NCBI GenBank assembly: GCA_016794345.1
Contig: JAEUKE010000038.1
Coordinates: forward strand, 30,855-94,854
Source of the DNA: Myxococcales bacterium
GTDB taxonomy: Bacteria > Myxococcota_A > Polyangia > Polyangiales > Polyangiaceae
Length of the DNA: 64,000 bases
Direction of reading: 5' to 3'
In this document: one piece after another, positions 44,712 to 53,279 of the stretch
Position numbering within the stretch: the stretch's first letter is position 1
Layout of the letters: every line of letters begins with the position of its first letter
Program-made: the position numbers and the translations under genes
The notes under the pieces: model-generated
Seen by the model: the letters and a program-made list of their open reading frames with translations, nothing else
The model's database searches: none
What the model was told of the DNA's origin: nothing

Positions 44712-45164
44712 ATGCGGCTCAGCCATGCCTCGTCCGCGCTCGTCTGCGGCGCCTTCCTCGCAATCAGCTTCGGCGCCTGCGAGATCAAGCGCGTCAACGA
44801 CGGCGGCGAGGGCGGCTCGTCGTCGTCGGACGACGGCGACGGCGGCCAAGGCGGCGAGGCGGGGCAGGGGGGCGAGGGTGGCAAGGGTTCGACCTGCCAG
44901 GACAAATCACCCGATTGCCGCGAGTGCCGCGCATGCGCCGCCGCCGGGCCCTGCAAGGCCGCGGTGAACGCCTGCCTCGACGACGCGATCTGCGCGCTGC
45001 TCGACCAGTGCCTCACCACCTGCGGGCTCGATCCCGACTGCGAGGAGAGCTGCGACGCCCAGTTCGCGAGCGGGGTCGAGCTCTACGACGAAGCCATTTC
45101 CTGCCTCGACTGCGCGGCGTGTGTGGAGCTCTGCTCCGGCTTCACGGCCTGCGGCACGATGTGA
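44712..45164 (+). CDS. Cys-rich lipoprotein
   Basis: 150 residues from the ATG at 44712. Signal peptide MRLSHASSALVCGAFLAISF then GAC (lipobox Cys at about 23). A Gly/Ser/Asp low-complexity linker (GGEGGSSSSDDGDGGQGG) leads to a domain with about 17 cysteines in regular CxxC-type pairs (DCRECRACAAAGPCKAA; CLTTCGLDPDCEESCDA; CLDCAACVELCSGFTAC). Such Cys-rich domains on lipoproteins are common in myxobacteria and have no established function; disulphide-stabilised surface domain is the inference. It follows the metalloprotease by 54 bp, possibly co-transcribed. Confidence 0.7.
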   Translation: MRLSHASSALVCGAFLAISFGACEIKRVNDGGEGGSSSSDDGDGGQGGEAGQGGEGGKGSTCQDKSPDCRECRACAAAGPCKAAVNACLDDAICALLDQCLTTCGLDPDCEESCDAQFASGVELYDEAISCLDCAACVELCSGFTACGTM

Positions 45165-45185
45165 TCTCGGTCCGCCGCCACTCGG

Positions 45186-46424
45186 TCAGAAGAGCTCGGC
45201 CGCGATCCCGTCGGTCAGGTGGCGCGCCTCGGGGGCGACGCGGAGGCGCGTGCCCTCGACCTCCAGAGCGCGGCGGCGGACGAGCTTGTCGATCGCGCGG
45301 CGGCGATCCGGCCCGAGCGGATCGACGCCCAGGTCCGACGCCGCCTGCGCGATGTCGAACCCGGCCGTGAGGCGCAGACCGAGCATGATCCTCTCGCGCA
45401 AGCGTGTCTCGGGGTCGAGCGCCTCGACCTCCGCCTCGGTCGCCGCGCCCTCGAGCGCGAGCCGCATGTATTGCCGCGGATCGCGCGCGTTCTTGTAGCG
45501 CGTCGCCTGGATCCCGGCCGCGAGGGTTCCCACGGCTGCGCAGCCGAGGCCCAGGTACTCGTGGCCTTGCCAATAGCGGAGGTTGTGGCGCGCCTCCGCG
45601 CCGGGCTTCGCGTAGTTCGAGACCTCGTACCGCCGGAGGCCCCGCGCGGCGAGCGCCGCGCCGACCGCGTCGAACGCGCTCATGATCAGCTCGTCCGGTG
45701 CGACGGGCAGCCGCCCCTTGCGGTGGAGGTCGCCGAAGCGGGTCCCCGGCTCGATCGTGAGCCCGTACGCGGAGACGTGCGACAGGCCGAGGTCCACCAC
45801 GCGCCCGGCCTCGTCGGCGGCCGCCTCGGCCGACTGCGGGGCCCCGCCCTGGACGCCGAAGATGAGATCGGCGCTCACGCGCGCGCCGCTGGCGAGCGCC
45901 GCCTCCACCGCCCGGAGCGCGCCCGGGGGGTCGTGCAGCCGCCCGAGGAAGGAGAGCCGTTGGCGGTCCAGCGATTGAACGCCGACGCTCAGCCGGTTCA
46001 CACCCGCCGCCACCAGGGCGCGCGCCCGCGCCTCGTCCAGCGAGCTCGGGTTGCACTCGGCCGTGATCTCCACGTCGGGGACCGGCGGGAAGCGCGCCAG
46101 GATCGCGGCGAGGACGCGGCCCAGCTCCGCCGGGTCCCACAGGGAAGGGGTGCCGCCGCCGAAGAAGACCGTCGCCGTCTGCCGGCCCGCGAGGCCGGCC
46201 GCGCGACGGTGGAGCTCCGCGATGACCGCGTCGGCGTAGCCCGCGTGCGGGATCTCCTCGCGCGGCGTCGCGAACGAGGTGAAGTCGCAGTACGGACACT
46301 TGGCCAGACAATACGGGAAATGCACGTAGATCCCGAGCTCGGCGGCGCCGTCGGCGACAGGCCCGAAATTGCGGGGCGACGAGCCGAGTGTTAACTTGCC
46401 GTCAGGGTCTGGCCCTCTACGCAT
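45186..46424 (-). CDS. hemW: HemW-like radical-SAM protein (heme chaperone)
   Basis: 412 residues from the ATG at 46424 (an upstream in-frame ATG at 46460 exists). Motif YVHFPYCLAKCPYCDFTSF carries the CxxxCxxC cluster with the extra 'CDF' of the HemN/HemW family. FFGGGTPSLW, AECNPSSLDEARARALVAAG, GVQSLDRQRLSFLGRLHDP and HNLRYWQGHEYLGLGCAAVG are all HemW landmarks. The protein lacks the N-terminal features of true coproporphyrinogen dehydrogenase HemN, so HemW is the better label. Its start codon overlaps that of the divergent rel gene (CATG). Confidence 0.88.
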   Translation of the reverse strand: MRRGPDPDGKLTLGSSPRNFGPVADGAAELGIYVHFPYCLAKCPYCDFTSFATPREEIPHAGYADAVIAELHRRAAGLAGRQTATVFFGGGTPSLWDPAELGRVLAAILARFPPVPDVEITAECNPSSLDEARARALVAAGVNRLSVGVQSLDRQRLSFLGRLHDPPGALRAVEAALASGARVSADLIFGVQGGAPQSAEAAADEAGRVVDLGLSHVSAYGLTIEPGTRFGDLHRKGRLPVAPDELIMSAFDAVGAALAARGLRRYEVSNYAKPGAEARHNLRYWQGHEYLGLGCAAVGTLAAGIQATRYKNARDPRQYMRLALEGAATEAEVEALDPETRLRERIMLGLRLTAGFDIAQAASDLGVDPLGPDRRRAIDKLVRRRALEVEGTRLRVAPEARHLTDGIAAELF

Positions 46425-48582
46425 GATTTCACTGCCCGAGCTCGTAGGTCGCGTTCGCACGTATCACCCCAACGCGGATGTAGGGCTCATCGAGCGTGCG
46501 TACGAATTCGCCGACAAGGCGCACGTCGGCCAAACCCGGAAGAGCGGCGATCCCTACTTCGTCCACCCGCTCAACGTGGCCGAGATCATCGCGGATCTCA
46601 AGCTCGACACGGCGAGCGTCTGCGCGGGCCTCCTCCACGACTGCGTCGAGGACACCACCGCGACCACGACGGACATCGAGCGGGAGTTCGGCGACGAGGT
46701 CGCGTTCCTCGTCGACGGGGTGACGAAGCTCTCCAAGATCAACTTCATCTCCCGGGAGGACCGCCAGGCGGAGAACTTCCGGAAGATGGTCGTCGCCATG
46801 GCGCGGGACATCCGCGTCCTCCTCGTGAAGCTCTGCGACCGCCTCGACAACATGCGGACGCTCGACTTCATGAAGCCGGAGGCGCAGGACCGCATCGCCC
46901 GCGAGACGATGGAGATCTACGCGCCCCTGGCGAACCGGCTCGGTATCGCGAAGATCAAGAGCGAGCTCGAGGACCTCGCGTTCAAGTACCTCGAGCCGGA
47001 CGCACACGTTTCGCTCCTCGAGCACGTGAAGCAGTCGGCCCCCGAGCGGCAGAAGTACATCACGGAGGTCTGCAAGGTCCTCTCGACCAAGCTCGCGAAG
47101 CAGGGCTTCGCGGCGGACGTGACCGGCCGCGCGAAGCACCTCTACTCGATCTGGCGCAAGATGCAGGCGCAGCAGGTGGACTTCGACAAGGTCTACGACG
47201 TCATCGCGTTCCGCTGCATCGTCGAGTCCGTCGCGGACTGTTACGCGGTGCTGGGGGTCATCCACTCGCAGTGGACGCCCGTGCCCGGCCGCTTCAAGGA
47301 CTACGTCGCTCTGCCGAAGCCGAACATGTACCAGTCGCTCCATACGACGGTCATCGGCCCGCAGCACGAGCGCATCGAGATCCAGATCCGGACACACGAG
47401 ATGCACCGCGTGGCGGAGCAAGGCATCGCGGCCCACTGGAAGTACAAGGAGCGGTCGGGCGGCATCGACCCCCGCGACGCCGCGCGCTTCGGCTGGCTCC
47501 GCCAGCTCATGGAGTTCCAGAAGGAGCTGAAGGACCCGGCGGAGTTCCTCGAGAGCGTGAAGGTCGACCTCTTCCAGGACGAGGTCTACGTCTTCACCCC
47601 GAAGGGCGACGTGCGCGTCTTCCCGCGCGGCTCGACGCCGATCGATTTCGCCTACGCCATCCACTCCGAGGTCGGGCATCACTGCTCCGGCGCCCGCGTG
47701 AACGGCGGCATCGTCCCGCTCCGCTACAAGCTCCGCAACGGCGACGTGGTGGAGGTCATGACGAGCCCCAACCAGACGCCCTCGAAGGACTGGCTGGATT
47801 TCGTGGTGTCCGGGCGCGCTCGCTCGCGCATCCGCGCGTACCTCCGGACGGAGCAGCGCGACAAGTCGCTCAAGCTCGGGCGCAGCCTGCTCGAGAAGGA
47901 GATGCACGGCGCATCGCTCAGCCTCACGAAGCTGTCGAAGAACGACGACGAGCTGAGGAAGCTCATCGAAGAGTTCAAGGTGGCGAACTTCGAGGAGCTC
48001 TGCGTGCAGGTCGGCTACGGCAAGATCGCCGCGAAGGGAGTGGTCGACTTCCTCGCTCCGCACCAGGGCGACGCGCCGCCGAGCGTCCCGCCGAGCCTCA
48101 AGGAAGGCAAGATCGAGCAGTTCGTCCGGAAGCTCACCGGCAAGAGCGGCCCGGGCATCCGCTTGAACGGGGTGGACGACATCCTCGTCCGCTACACGAA
48201 GTGCTGCAACCCGCTGCCGGGCGACGAGATCGTCGGGTTCATCACGCGCGGGCGCGGCGTGACCGTCCACCGCCGCAACTGTCCGAAGGCGTTCGACACC
48301 GACCCGGACCGCCGCGTCGAGATCACGTGGGACGCGAAGGCGCGCATCAACCGGCCCGTGCAGGTGAAGGTGACGACGCAGAACCGGCTCGGCATCCTCG
48401 CGACCATCGGGACGACCTTCCACGAGCAAGGCATCAACATCAGCGAGGCCTCGTGCCGCGCGACGGACGACGGCCGCGCGACGAACGTCTTCACGTTCCT
48501 CTGCTCGGACCTGAATCAGCTCAAGAACGTCATGCGTCGCCTCCAGAAGATCCCCGGCGTGGTGGGAGTCGAGCGCGTCTGA
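46423..48582 (+). CDS. rel: Bifunctional (p)ppGpp synthetase/hydrolase
   Basis: 719 residues, complete. Hydrolase domain with HD motif HDCVEDT (His72/Asp73) and upstream KSGDPYFVHPLNVAEIIAD. Synthetase with RFKDYVALPKPNMYQSLHTT (the RxKD charge state of bifunctional Rel/SpoT). A TGS domain begins near 385 (DEVYVFTPKGDVRVFPRGST). A conserved-Cys region lies around 590 (YTKCCNPLPGDEIVGFITRG), and the C-terminal ACT domain is about 645-719. Because both catalytic motifs are intact, this is probably the main alarmone enzyme. The ATG at 46423 overlaps the start codon of hemW on the other strand. Confidence 0.95.
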   Translation: MISLPELVGRVRTYHPNADVGLIERAYEFADKAHVGQTRKSGDPYFVHPLNVAEIIADLKLDTASVCAGLLHDCVEDTTATTTDIEREFGDEVAFLVDGVTKLSKINFISREDRQAENFRKMVVAMARDIRVLLVKLCDRLDNMRTLDFMKPEAQDRIARETMEIYAPLANRLGIAKIKSELEDLAFKYLEPDAHVSLLEHVKQSAPERQKYITEVCKVLSTKLAKQGFAADVTGRAKHLYSIWRKMQAQQVDFDKVYDVIAFRCIVESVADCYAVLGVIHSQWTPVPGRFKDYVALPKPNMYQSLHTTVIGPQHERIEIQIRTHEMHRVAEQGIAAHWKYKERSGGIDPRDAARFGWLRQLMEFQKELKDPAEFLESVKVDLFQDEVYVFTPKGDVRVFPRGSTPIDFAYAIHSEVGHHCSGARVNGGIVPLRYKLRNGDVVEVMTSPNQTPSKDWLDFVVSGRARSRIRAYLRTEQRDKSLKLGRSLLEKEMHGASLSLTKLSKNDDELRKLIEEFKVANFEELCVQVGYGKIAAKGVVDFLAPHQGDAPPSVPPSLKEGKIEQFVRKLTGKSGPGIRLNGVDDILVRYTKCCNPLPGDEIVGFITRGRGVTVHRRNCPKAFDTDPDRRVEITWDAKARINRPVQVKVTTQNRLGILATIGTTFHEQGINISEASCRATDDGRATNVFTFLCSDLNQLKNVMRRLQKIPGVVGVERV

Positions 48583-48598
48583 TGGCGAGGTAGTCGTC

Positions 48599-49834
48599 GT
48601 GCGACCCGCGCTTCGCCCCGTCGAGATCATTCGAGTCCCGAACGGGCAGGGGTCGCTCGTGACGGTCCTGCGTGATCCGGAGGCGATCGCGCCGCACGCG
48701 GTGGAGGTGCGGGCGCCGCTCGACGCGGCGCTCGGGCTGTTCGACGGTCGGCGGGAGACGGCGGAGATCGGCAAGCTCCTGCGCGGGCGAGGGATCCGCG
48801 TGACCGACTCGGAGGTCGAGCGGCTCGCGCTCGACCTGGAGGAAGCGGCTTACCTGGTCGGACCGACTGCGCGCGCGCGCAAGGCGGCGATCGCTCGAGC
48901 GTACGCCGCCGCCCCGGTGCGCGAGGCGACCCACGCCGGCGGCGCGTACCACGGCGATCCCCAGGCGCTCGCGCGGTTCGTCGAGACGAGCTGCCTCGGA
49001 CGCGCGGGCGGCGCAAAGCTCGACGGCGAGATCGTCGGGCTCGTCGCGCCGCACATGGATCTCTGGCGCGCGGCGGTGGGCTACGGCCACGCGTACGCCG
49101 CGCTCCGCGACCGCATGCCGAAGCAACTCGAGACCGTGGTGGTCCTCGGGACATGCCACGCCGGGCTGCGGAGCGCGTTCTGCATGACGCGAAAGGGCTT
49201 CGCCACGCCGCTCGGCGAGCTCGGCGTGGACGGGCAGATGGCAGACGAGCTCGCGGCCGGCGCCGCGGAGGACGTCTACGAGGAGGAGCTCAAGCACAAG
49301 GGCGAGCACTCAATCGAGTTCCAGTGTGTGTTCCTGCGGCACCTGCTCGGGGAGGAGCGCGCCGCGCGCGTCCGCATCGTGCCGATCCTCTGTGGGCTCG
49401 GGCGGCCGCAGGTGGAGCGGCGCGATCCGGCCCGCGACCGCCTCGCGTCGCGTTTCCTCGGCACGCTCGGCGAGGCGCTCGCGCGTCGCGCCGGTCGCGT
49501 GCTGGTCGTCGCCGGCGCGGATCTGGCGCACGTGGGCCCGCGGTTCGGCGACGCGGCCCCGCTCGATGAGGCCGGTCGCCACGCGCTCGAGAGGCGCGAT
49601 CGCGCGTCGCTCGATCTCGCGGTCGCGCTGGAGGCGGCGCCTTTCTTCGATCACGTCACCGAAGACCTCTACGAGCGCCGCGTCTGCGGCATCGGCCCGC
49701 TCTACACGCTCCTTCGCTCGATGGACGCGCTCGGCGCGCAGCGAGGGCGGCTCCTGTCTTACGAGCAGAACGTCGATCCGGAGGAAGGCTCCATCGTCAG
49801 CCACGCGAGCGTGGCCTACGTCGGAAAAGCTTGA
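48599..49834 (+). CDS. Memo-like (AmmeMemoRadiSam system protein B-type) protein
   Basis: 411 residues from a GTG, 16 bp after rel. The Memo core (about 115-410) has AGGAYHGDP, VAPHMDLWRAAVGYGHAYAA, VVLGTCHAGLRSAFCMTRKG, EHSIEFQCVFLRH (the H-S-x-E signature), VVAGADLAHVGPRFGD and RVCGIGPLYTLL. The metal-ligand-like His residues of the LigB-type fold are present. The first 110 residues (DPEAIAPHAVEVRAPLDAAL, helical) are extra. No AMMECR1 or radical-SAM partner is adjacent, so the 'AmmeMemoRadiSam' assignment is by fold only; the biochemical role of the family is not settled. Confidence 0.78.
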   Translation: MRPALRPVEIIRVPNGQGSLVTVLRDPEAIAPHAVEVRAPLDAALGLFDGRRETAEIGKLLRGRGIRVTDSEVERLALDLEEAAYLVGPTARARKAAIARAYAAAPVREATHAGGAYHGDPQALARFVETSCLGRAGGAKLDGEIVGLVAPHMDLWRAAVGYGHAYAALRDRMPKQLETVVVLGTCHAGLRSAFCMTRKGFATPLGELGVDGQMADELAAGAAEDVYEEELKHKGEHSIEFQCVFLRHLLGEERAARVRIVPILCGLGRPQVERRDPARDRLASRFLGTLGEALARRAGRVLVVAGADLAHVGPRFGDAAPLDEAGRHALERRDRASLDLAVALEAAPFFDHVTEDLYERRVCGIGPLYTLLRSMDALGAQRGRLLSYEQNVDPEEGSIVSHASVAYVGKA

Positions 49835-49872
49835 CGAAGCCGGCGGCCTGAGTAGTATGCGCCACCTGTCAC

Positions 49873-49945
<73 letters not shown>

Positions 49946-49963
49946 CTACGTTTCTCGAGCCGT

Positions 49964-49991
49964 TTCGCATGGGGCCCCAACCCCATGCGAA
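49964..49991 (+). terminator. Hairpin downstream of tRNA-Gly
   Basis: Perfect 11-bp stem TTCGCATGGGG / CCCCATGCGAA with a 6-base loop, 18 bp after the tRNA. There is no T run, so it may stop transcription inefficiently or guide 3' processing. Its right arm is also the start of the tandem repeat unit that follows. Confidence 0.5.
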
Positions 49992-50118
49992 TCACGCCGA
50001 GCCAGTCTGAGCCGTAGCGACCTCCGGGCGATTTCGTTTCGGGGTCTTGCGCGCTCACCCCATGCGAATCACGCCGAGCCAGTCTGAGCCGTAGCGACCT
50101 CCGGGCGATTTCGTTTCG
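49980..50118 (+). repeat. Two tandem copies of a 62-bp direct repeat (77-bp period)
   Basis: Copies at 49980-50041 and 50057-50118 are identical over 62 bases, starting ACCCCATGCGAATCACGCCG and ending GGCGATTTCGTTTCG. They are separated by 15 unrelated bases, and similarity continues as GGGTC versus AGGTC. There is no coding content. The rest of the gap up to 50233 holds only the GC-rich dispersed repeat. Confidence 0.95.
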
Positions 50119-50145
50119 AGGTCAGCTGCTTGTTTCTCGATGGCA

Positions 50146-50179
50146 CCCCCCTCGCGCGGCGAGGGGGGCTGGGGGGTGA
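50146..50179 (+). repeat. Dispersed GC-rich inverted repeat, copy A
   Basis: Begins CCCCCCTCGCGCGGCGAGGG and ends CTGGGGGGTGA. The first 20 or so bases form a stem (CCCCCTCGC/GCGAGGGGG). Matches copies at 53201-53235 (same strand) and 57396-57430 (opposite strand). Intergenic here, 3' to the DUF2064-like gene. Confidence 0.85.
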
Positions 50180-50233
50180 AAGTGCAGCCCCGACGTCATC
50201 GAGCACCCCAACGTCGCCTCTTTCAGCAAACTG

Positions 50234-50950
50234 CTACAGAAACGCGAGCAGGTCGGGCCGCTCGAGCAGCTTTCGGCAGTGGGGCGCGAAGACGCCGCCG
50301 GCGACCTCGTCCTTCAAGCGCTTGAGGGCCTCGACGTCTTCGATGCGGAAGCTCGGGGGGAGCTCCTGGACCTCGAGCCCGCTCGCCTGGGCGACCTCGG
50401 TGAGGCGCGCGGAGGCGTTTGCGGCCGGGGCCTCCTCCCCGGCGCCCGCGAGGCCGAGCGCGACGCCGATCGAGCTCAGGAAGGCTGGGCGCTCGGCCAC
50501 GCCCAGGGCGAAGACGCCGCCGCCTTCCGTGGCGCCGACGAGGACGCGCCGCTTGGGCAGGAGCCACATGAGCCCATCGAACATCGGACCGAGCGGCAAC
50601 ATGGGGCCGTCCGCCGAGACGAGCAACATGGCCTCGGAGCCCAGGGCCATCAGGTCCTCGAAAGCTGCGCCGATGCGCTCCTCGGTCGTGGTCCCGCGCT
50701 GGGCCATCTCCCGCCAGGTGGCGGGGAGCCTCGTGTGCCGGGTGACCGCGTCATCGCCGTGCGCGAAGACGACGCGGTGCCGGACCGGAAAGGTGGAGAG
50801 TGCGCCCAGTGTGTCGAGCAGGAGCGCGCTCGCCACGTCCTGCGCGAGCGCGGGGCCGAGGAACGACAAGCGCTCGACGACGCCGCGTCGCGGGACGACG
50901 CCCAGGGCGAGAGCATAAGGACGGACGGTCGGATGCGCGCGCTGGTTCAC
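50234..50950 (-). CDS. DUF2064-like (nucleotidyl/glycosyl-transferase A fold) protein
   Basis: 238 residues from a GTG at 50950. Rossmann-like GT-A core: PFPVRHRVVFAHGD-type strand, then MLLVSADGPMLPLGPMFDGL and RVLVGATEGGGVFALGV. These match the DUF2064/TIGR04282 family of CofC/MobA-like transferases ('gSDxPxlp..l..A...L..ddvVlGPaeDGGyyLiG'). Here the usual Asp-Gly-Gly is Glu-Gly-Gly. The first 20 residues are variable. Substrate unknown. Divergent from the MoxR gene, 115 bp between starts. Confidence 0.65.
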   Translation of the reverse strand: MNQRAHPTVRPYALALGVVPRRGVVERLSFLGPALAQDVASALLLDTLGALSTFPVRHRVVFAHGDDAVTRHTRLPATWREMAQRGTTTEERIGAAFEDLMALGSEAMLLVSADGPMLPLGPMFDGLMWLLPKRRVLVGATEGGGVFALGVAERPAFLSSIGVALGLAGAGEEAPAANASARLTEVAQASGLEVQELPPSFRIEDVEALKRLKDEVAGGVFAPHCRKLLERPDLLAFL

Positions 50951-51065
50951 GAAGCGTGCCCCCTTCGAGAGCTAGGTCTAGGGGAACATAGCCGATCAGG
51001 ACCCGGCGCGCCTCCATCGACAAAAGATGTGATACGCCTCGGACCTCCGGAGACAGACACCACAG

Positions 51066-52229
51066 ATGAGTCAGGCGATGAGCGAGCGGCTCAGGCAGGT
51101 GGCCGCGACCCTGGAAGGCCAGTTCCTGGGCAAGGACGAGATCATCCGGCTTCTCTTGATCGCGACGGTCGCGGGCGAGCACTGCGTCTTGCTCGGGCCT
51201 CCCGGCACGGCCAAGAGCGCGCTCATCCGTTCGCTGGCGGAGCTCATGCAGGCCCGCTACTTCGAGTACTTGCTGACGCGGTTCACGGAGCCGAACGAGA
51301 TCTTCGGCCCGGTCGACATCGCCGCGTTCCGCGAGGGGCAATACCGCCGCAACACGGCCGGTATGTTGCCGGAGGCCGAGATCGTCTTCTTGGACGAGGT
51401 CTTCAAGTCGAACAGCGCCATCCTCAACGCGCTGCTCACGCTCCTCAACGAGCGGCGGTTCACGAGCGGCGGCCAGGTCATGCGCTGCCCGCTCATCAGC
51501 GTCTTCGCCGCCTCGAACGAGGTCCCCTCGGACGAGACGCTCAACGCGATCTTCGACCGCTTCCTGCTCCGCGTCCGCTCCGACAACCTCGACGCCTACC
51601 ACTTCAACGAGCTGCTCCAGAAGGGCATCGGGCTCGAGGTAAGGCAGATGGCCGGGCAGAAGCCGCAGCCGCTCCTCAGCGCGCGTGAGCTCTCCGACAT
51701 GGGCAAGGAGTTCGGCCGCCGGATGTCCTTCACCGATGCGTTCTTGTCCGCCTACAAGGGTCTCGTCTTCCAGATCCGCGCCGAGGGCGTCTCTCTCAGC
51801 GATCGTCGCGTCGTGAAGATGCTCAAGCTCTTCGCGGCGAGCGCCTTCCTGGACGGACGGCAATCGGCTGATGCCTCCGACTTCTTCATCCTGAAGCACA
51901 TCTGGAACAGCGAGGACCAGGCGGACATCCTCGACGGTATCGTCCAGCCCGTGCTCGAGGCGTTCTACCGCGAGCACCCCGATCGTCGCCGCGTCGGCGC
52001 GCTCGGGATCGGCATCGAGGCGCTGGCCGGCGAGGTCGATCGCATCCGGCAGATCCTCACGGGAGCCGCCGCCCTCGGGGACGTCCAGCTCTTCAGTCAG
52101 CTCAAGGCGCTTGGGGAGATCAAGAGCGCTCTCGCGACCCTGAACGACCCGCGGGCCCGCGAGCTCGAGGGCCGCGTGAACCAGCTCCTCGAGGCTTCGT
52201 TCCGGAGCGGTCGGTTCGCGCAGATCTAG
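51066..52229 (+). CDS. MoxR-family AAA+ ATPase (RavA-like)
   Basis: 387 residues. FLGKDEIIRLLLIATVAGEH leads to Walker A GPPGTAKS, then Walker B EIVFLDEVFKSNSAILNALL, sensor 1 VFAASNEVPSD and FDRFLLRVRSDN. MoxR proteins act as chaperones, often for a von Willebrand-A protein; no VWA gene is adjacent in the window. The C-terminal 100 residues are helical (RavA-like). Two start codons (51066 and 51078) are possible. Its last 110 bp overlap the end of rluB on the other strand. Confidence 0.88.
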   Translation: MSQAMSERLRQVAATLEGQFLGKDEIIRLLLIATVAGEHCVLLGPPGTAKSALIRSLAELMQARYFEYLLTRFTEPNEIFGPVDIAAFREGQYRRNTAGMLPEAEIVFLDEVFKSNSAILNALLTLLNERRFTSGGQVMRCPLISVFAASNEVPSDETLNAIFDRFLLRVRSDNLDAYHFNELLQKGIGLEVRQMAGQKPQPLLSARELSDMGKEFGRRMSFTDAFLSAYKGLVFQIRAEGVSLSDRRVVKMLKLFAASAFLDGRQSADASDFFILKHIWNSEDQADILDGIVQPVLEAFYREHPDRRRVGALGIGIEALAGEVDRIRQILTGAAALGDVQLFSQLKALGEIKSALATLNDPRARELEGRVNQLLEASFRSGRFAQI

Positions 52230-53247
52230 CGTCGTCTCGAGCAGCCGAGCCGCGAGCGGACGACGATTCGCTTCGGGCGGGCGACGACTGGCCTCGCTTG
52301 GACGTTTGCTCCCGCCGTTGCCTCCCCCCGGGCCCGCCTCCACGCGCGGGGGAGGGAAGCACCGCGGCAGCGGTTCGGCGGACCTTCTTCGGCACGCCGT
52401 AGCTCTCGCGTAGCGCCATCAGCTCATCGCTGGTGAGGGGACGGAGCTGGCCGGGCTTGAGTCCGTCGTGGGTGATGCCTGCGAAGGAGGTGCGCGCGAG
52501 GCGCATGACCCGGAAGCCGGTCGCGTCCCCCATTCGCCGGATCTGGTGGTTGCGGCCTTCGGTGATCGTGACCTCGAACCAGGTCTTGTCTTCTTCGTGG
52601 CGGATGAGGCGCGCGGTCGCGGGGAGCGTCGGCCCGTCGTCGAGCTCGACTCCCTCGCGCCAGCGGTCGAGGTCCTCGGCCGACATCAGGCCCTGGACCT
52701 TCACGACGTATGTCTTCGGGACGGCGCGGCGCGGGTGGAGCAAGCCATTGGCGAACGCGCCGTCGTTCGTGGCGAGGATCACGCCGCTCGTCGGGAAGTC
52801 GAGCCGGCCGACCGGGTACACTCGGCCGCCGAGCCGGCCGAGCATCTCGCCGACCGTGGGACGCCCTTCGGGATCGCTCAGGGTGGAGACGACGTTCTTC
52901 GGCTTGTGGAGGACGTAGTAGACGAGGTCTTCGGCGACGAGGCGCTTGCCGTCGACCTCGATCTTGTCCTCTCGCGGGTCGGCTTTGGCGCCGAGCTCGG
53001 TCACGATCCGACCGTTGACCCGGACTCGGCCGGCGAGGATGAGCTCCTCCGCGGCGCGCCGCGAGCTGATCCCGGCGCCCGCGATGATCTTCTGCAGACG
53101 ATCCTCGTGCCGGGGACCAGCATCGCGAGGTGCGGCACCGTGCCGACCAGCATCGCGAGGCGCGGCGCCACGAACGGGCTTGCGGGGTGAGCGCGACTCT
53201 CCCCCCTCACCGCGTGAGGGGGGCCTGGGGGGTGAATGGGCAGCCAT
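52120..53247 (-). CDS. rluB: 23S rRNA pseudouridine synthase, RluB/RsuA family
   Basis: 375 residues from the ATG at 53247. The S4 RNA-binding domain begins at about residue 48 (RLQKIIAGAGISSRRAAEEL; AGRVRVNGRIVTELG). The catalytic domain has YPVGRLDFPTSGVILATNDG (Asp nucleophile in GRLD), YYVLHKPKNVVST and the GRNHQIRRM motif. The N-terminal ~45 residues come from a dispersed repeat (SPPRPPSRGEGG) and a duplicated AAPRDAG segment. The last ~90 residues are an Arg/Ser/Gly-rich tail (RARGPAGRSGSRERS), of which about 36 codons lie antisense to moxR. The core is normal; both ends are atypical additions. Confidence 0.88.
   Translation of the reverse strand: MAAHSPPRPPSRGEGGESRSPRKPVRGAAPRDAGRHGAAPRDAGPRHEDRLQKIIAGAGISSRRAAEELILAGRVRVNGRIVTELGAKADPREDKIEVDGKRLVAEDLVYYVLHKPKNVVSTLSDPEGRPTVGEMLGRLGGRVYPVGRLDFPTSGVILATNDGAFANGLLHPRRAVPKTYVVKVQGLMSAEDLDRWREGVELDDGPTLPATARLIRHEEDKTWFEVTITEGRNHQIRRMGDATGFRVMRLARTSFAGITHDGLKPGQLRPLTSDELMALRESYGVPKKVRRTAAAVLPSPARGGGPGGRQRREQTSKRGQSSPARSESSSARGSAARDDARSARTDRSGTKPRGAGSRGPRARGPAGRSGSRERS
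53201..53235 (+). repeat. Dispersed GC-rich inverted repeat, copy B
   Basis: Begins CCCCCCTCACCGCGTGAGGG and ends CCTGGGGGGTGA. Lies inside rluB; read on the minus strand it encodes SPPRPPSRGEGG directly after MAAH. Confidence 0.9.
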
Positions 53248-53279
53248 GGTTTCTTTTGCGAAGGAGGCGCAGGGACCGG

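Noticed and set aside
49980..50118. CRISPR array
   Set aside because: Only two 62-bp units with a 15-bp spacer, no cas genes and no further repeats; a tandem duplication.
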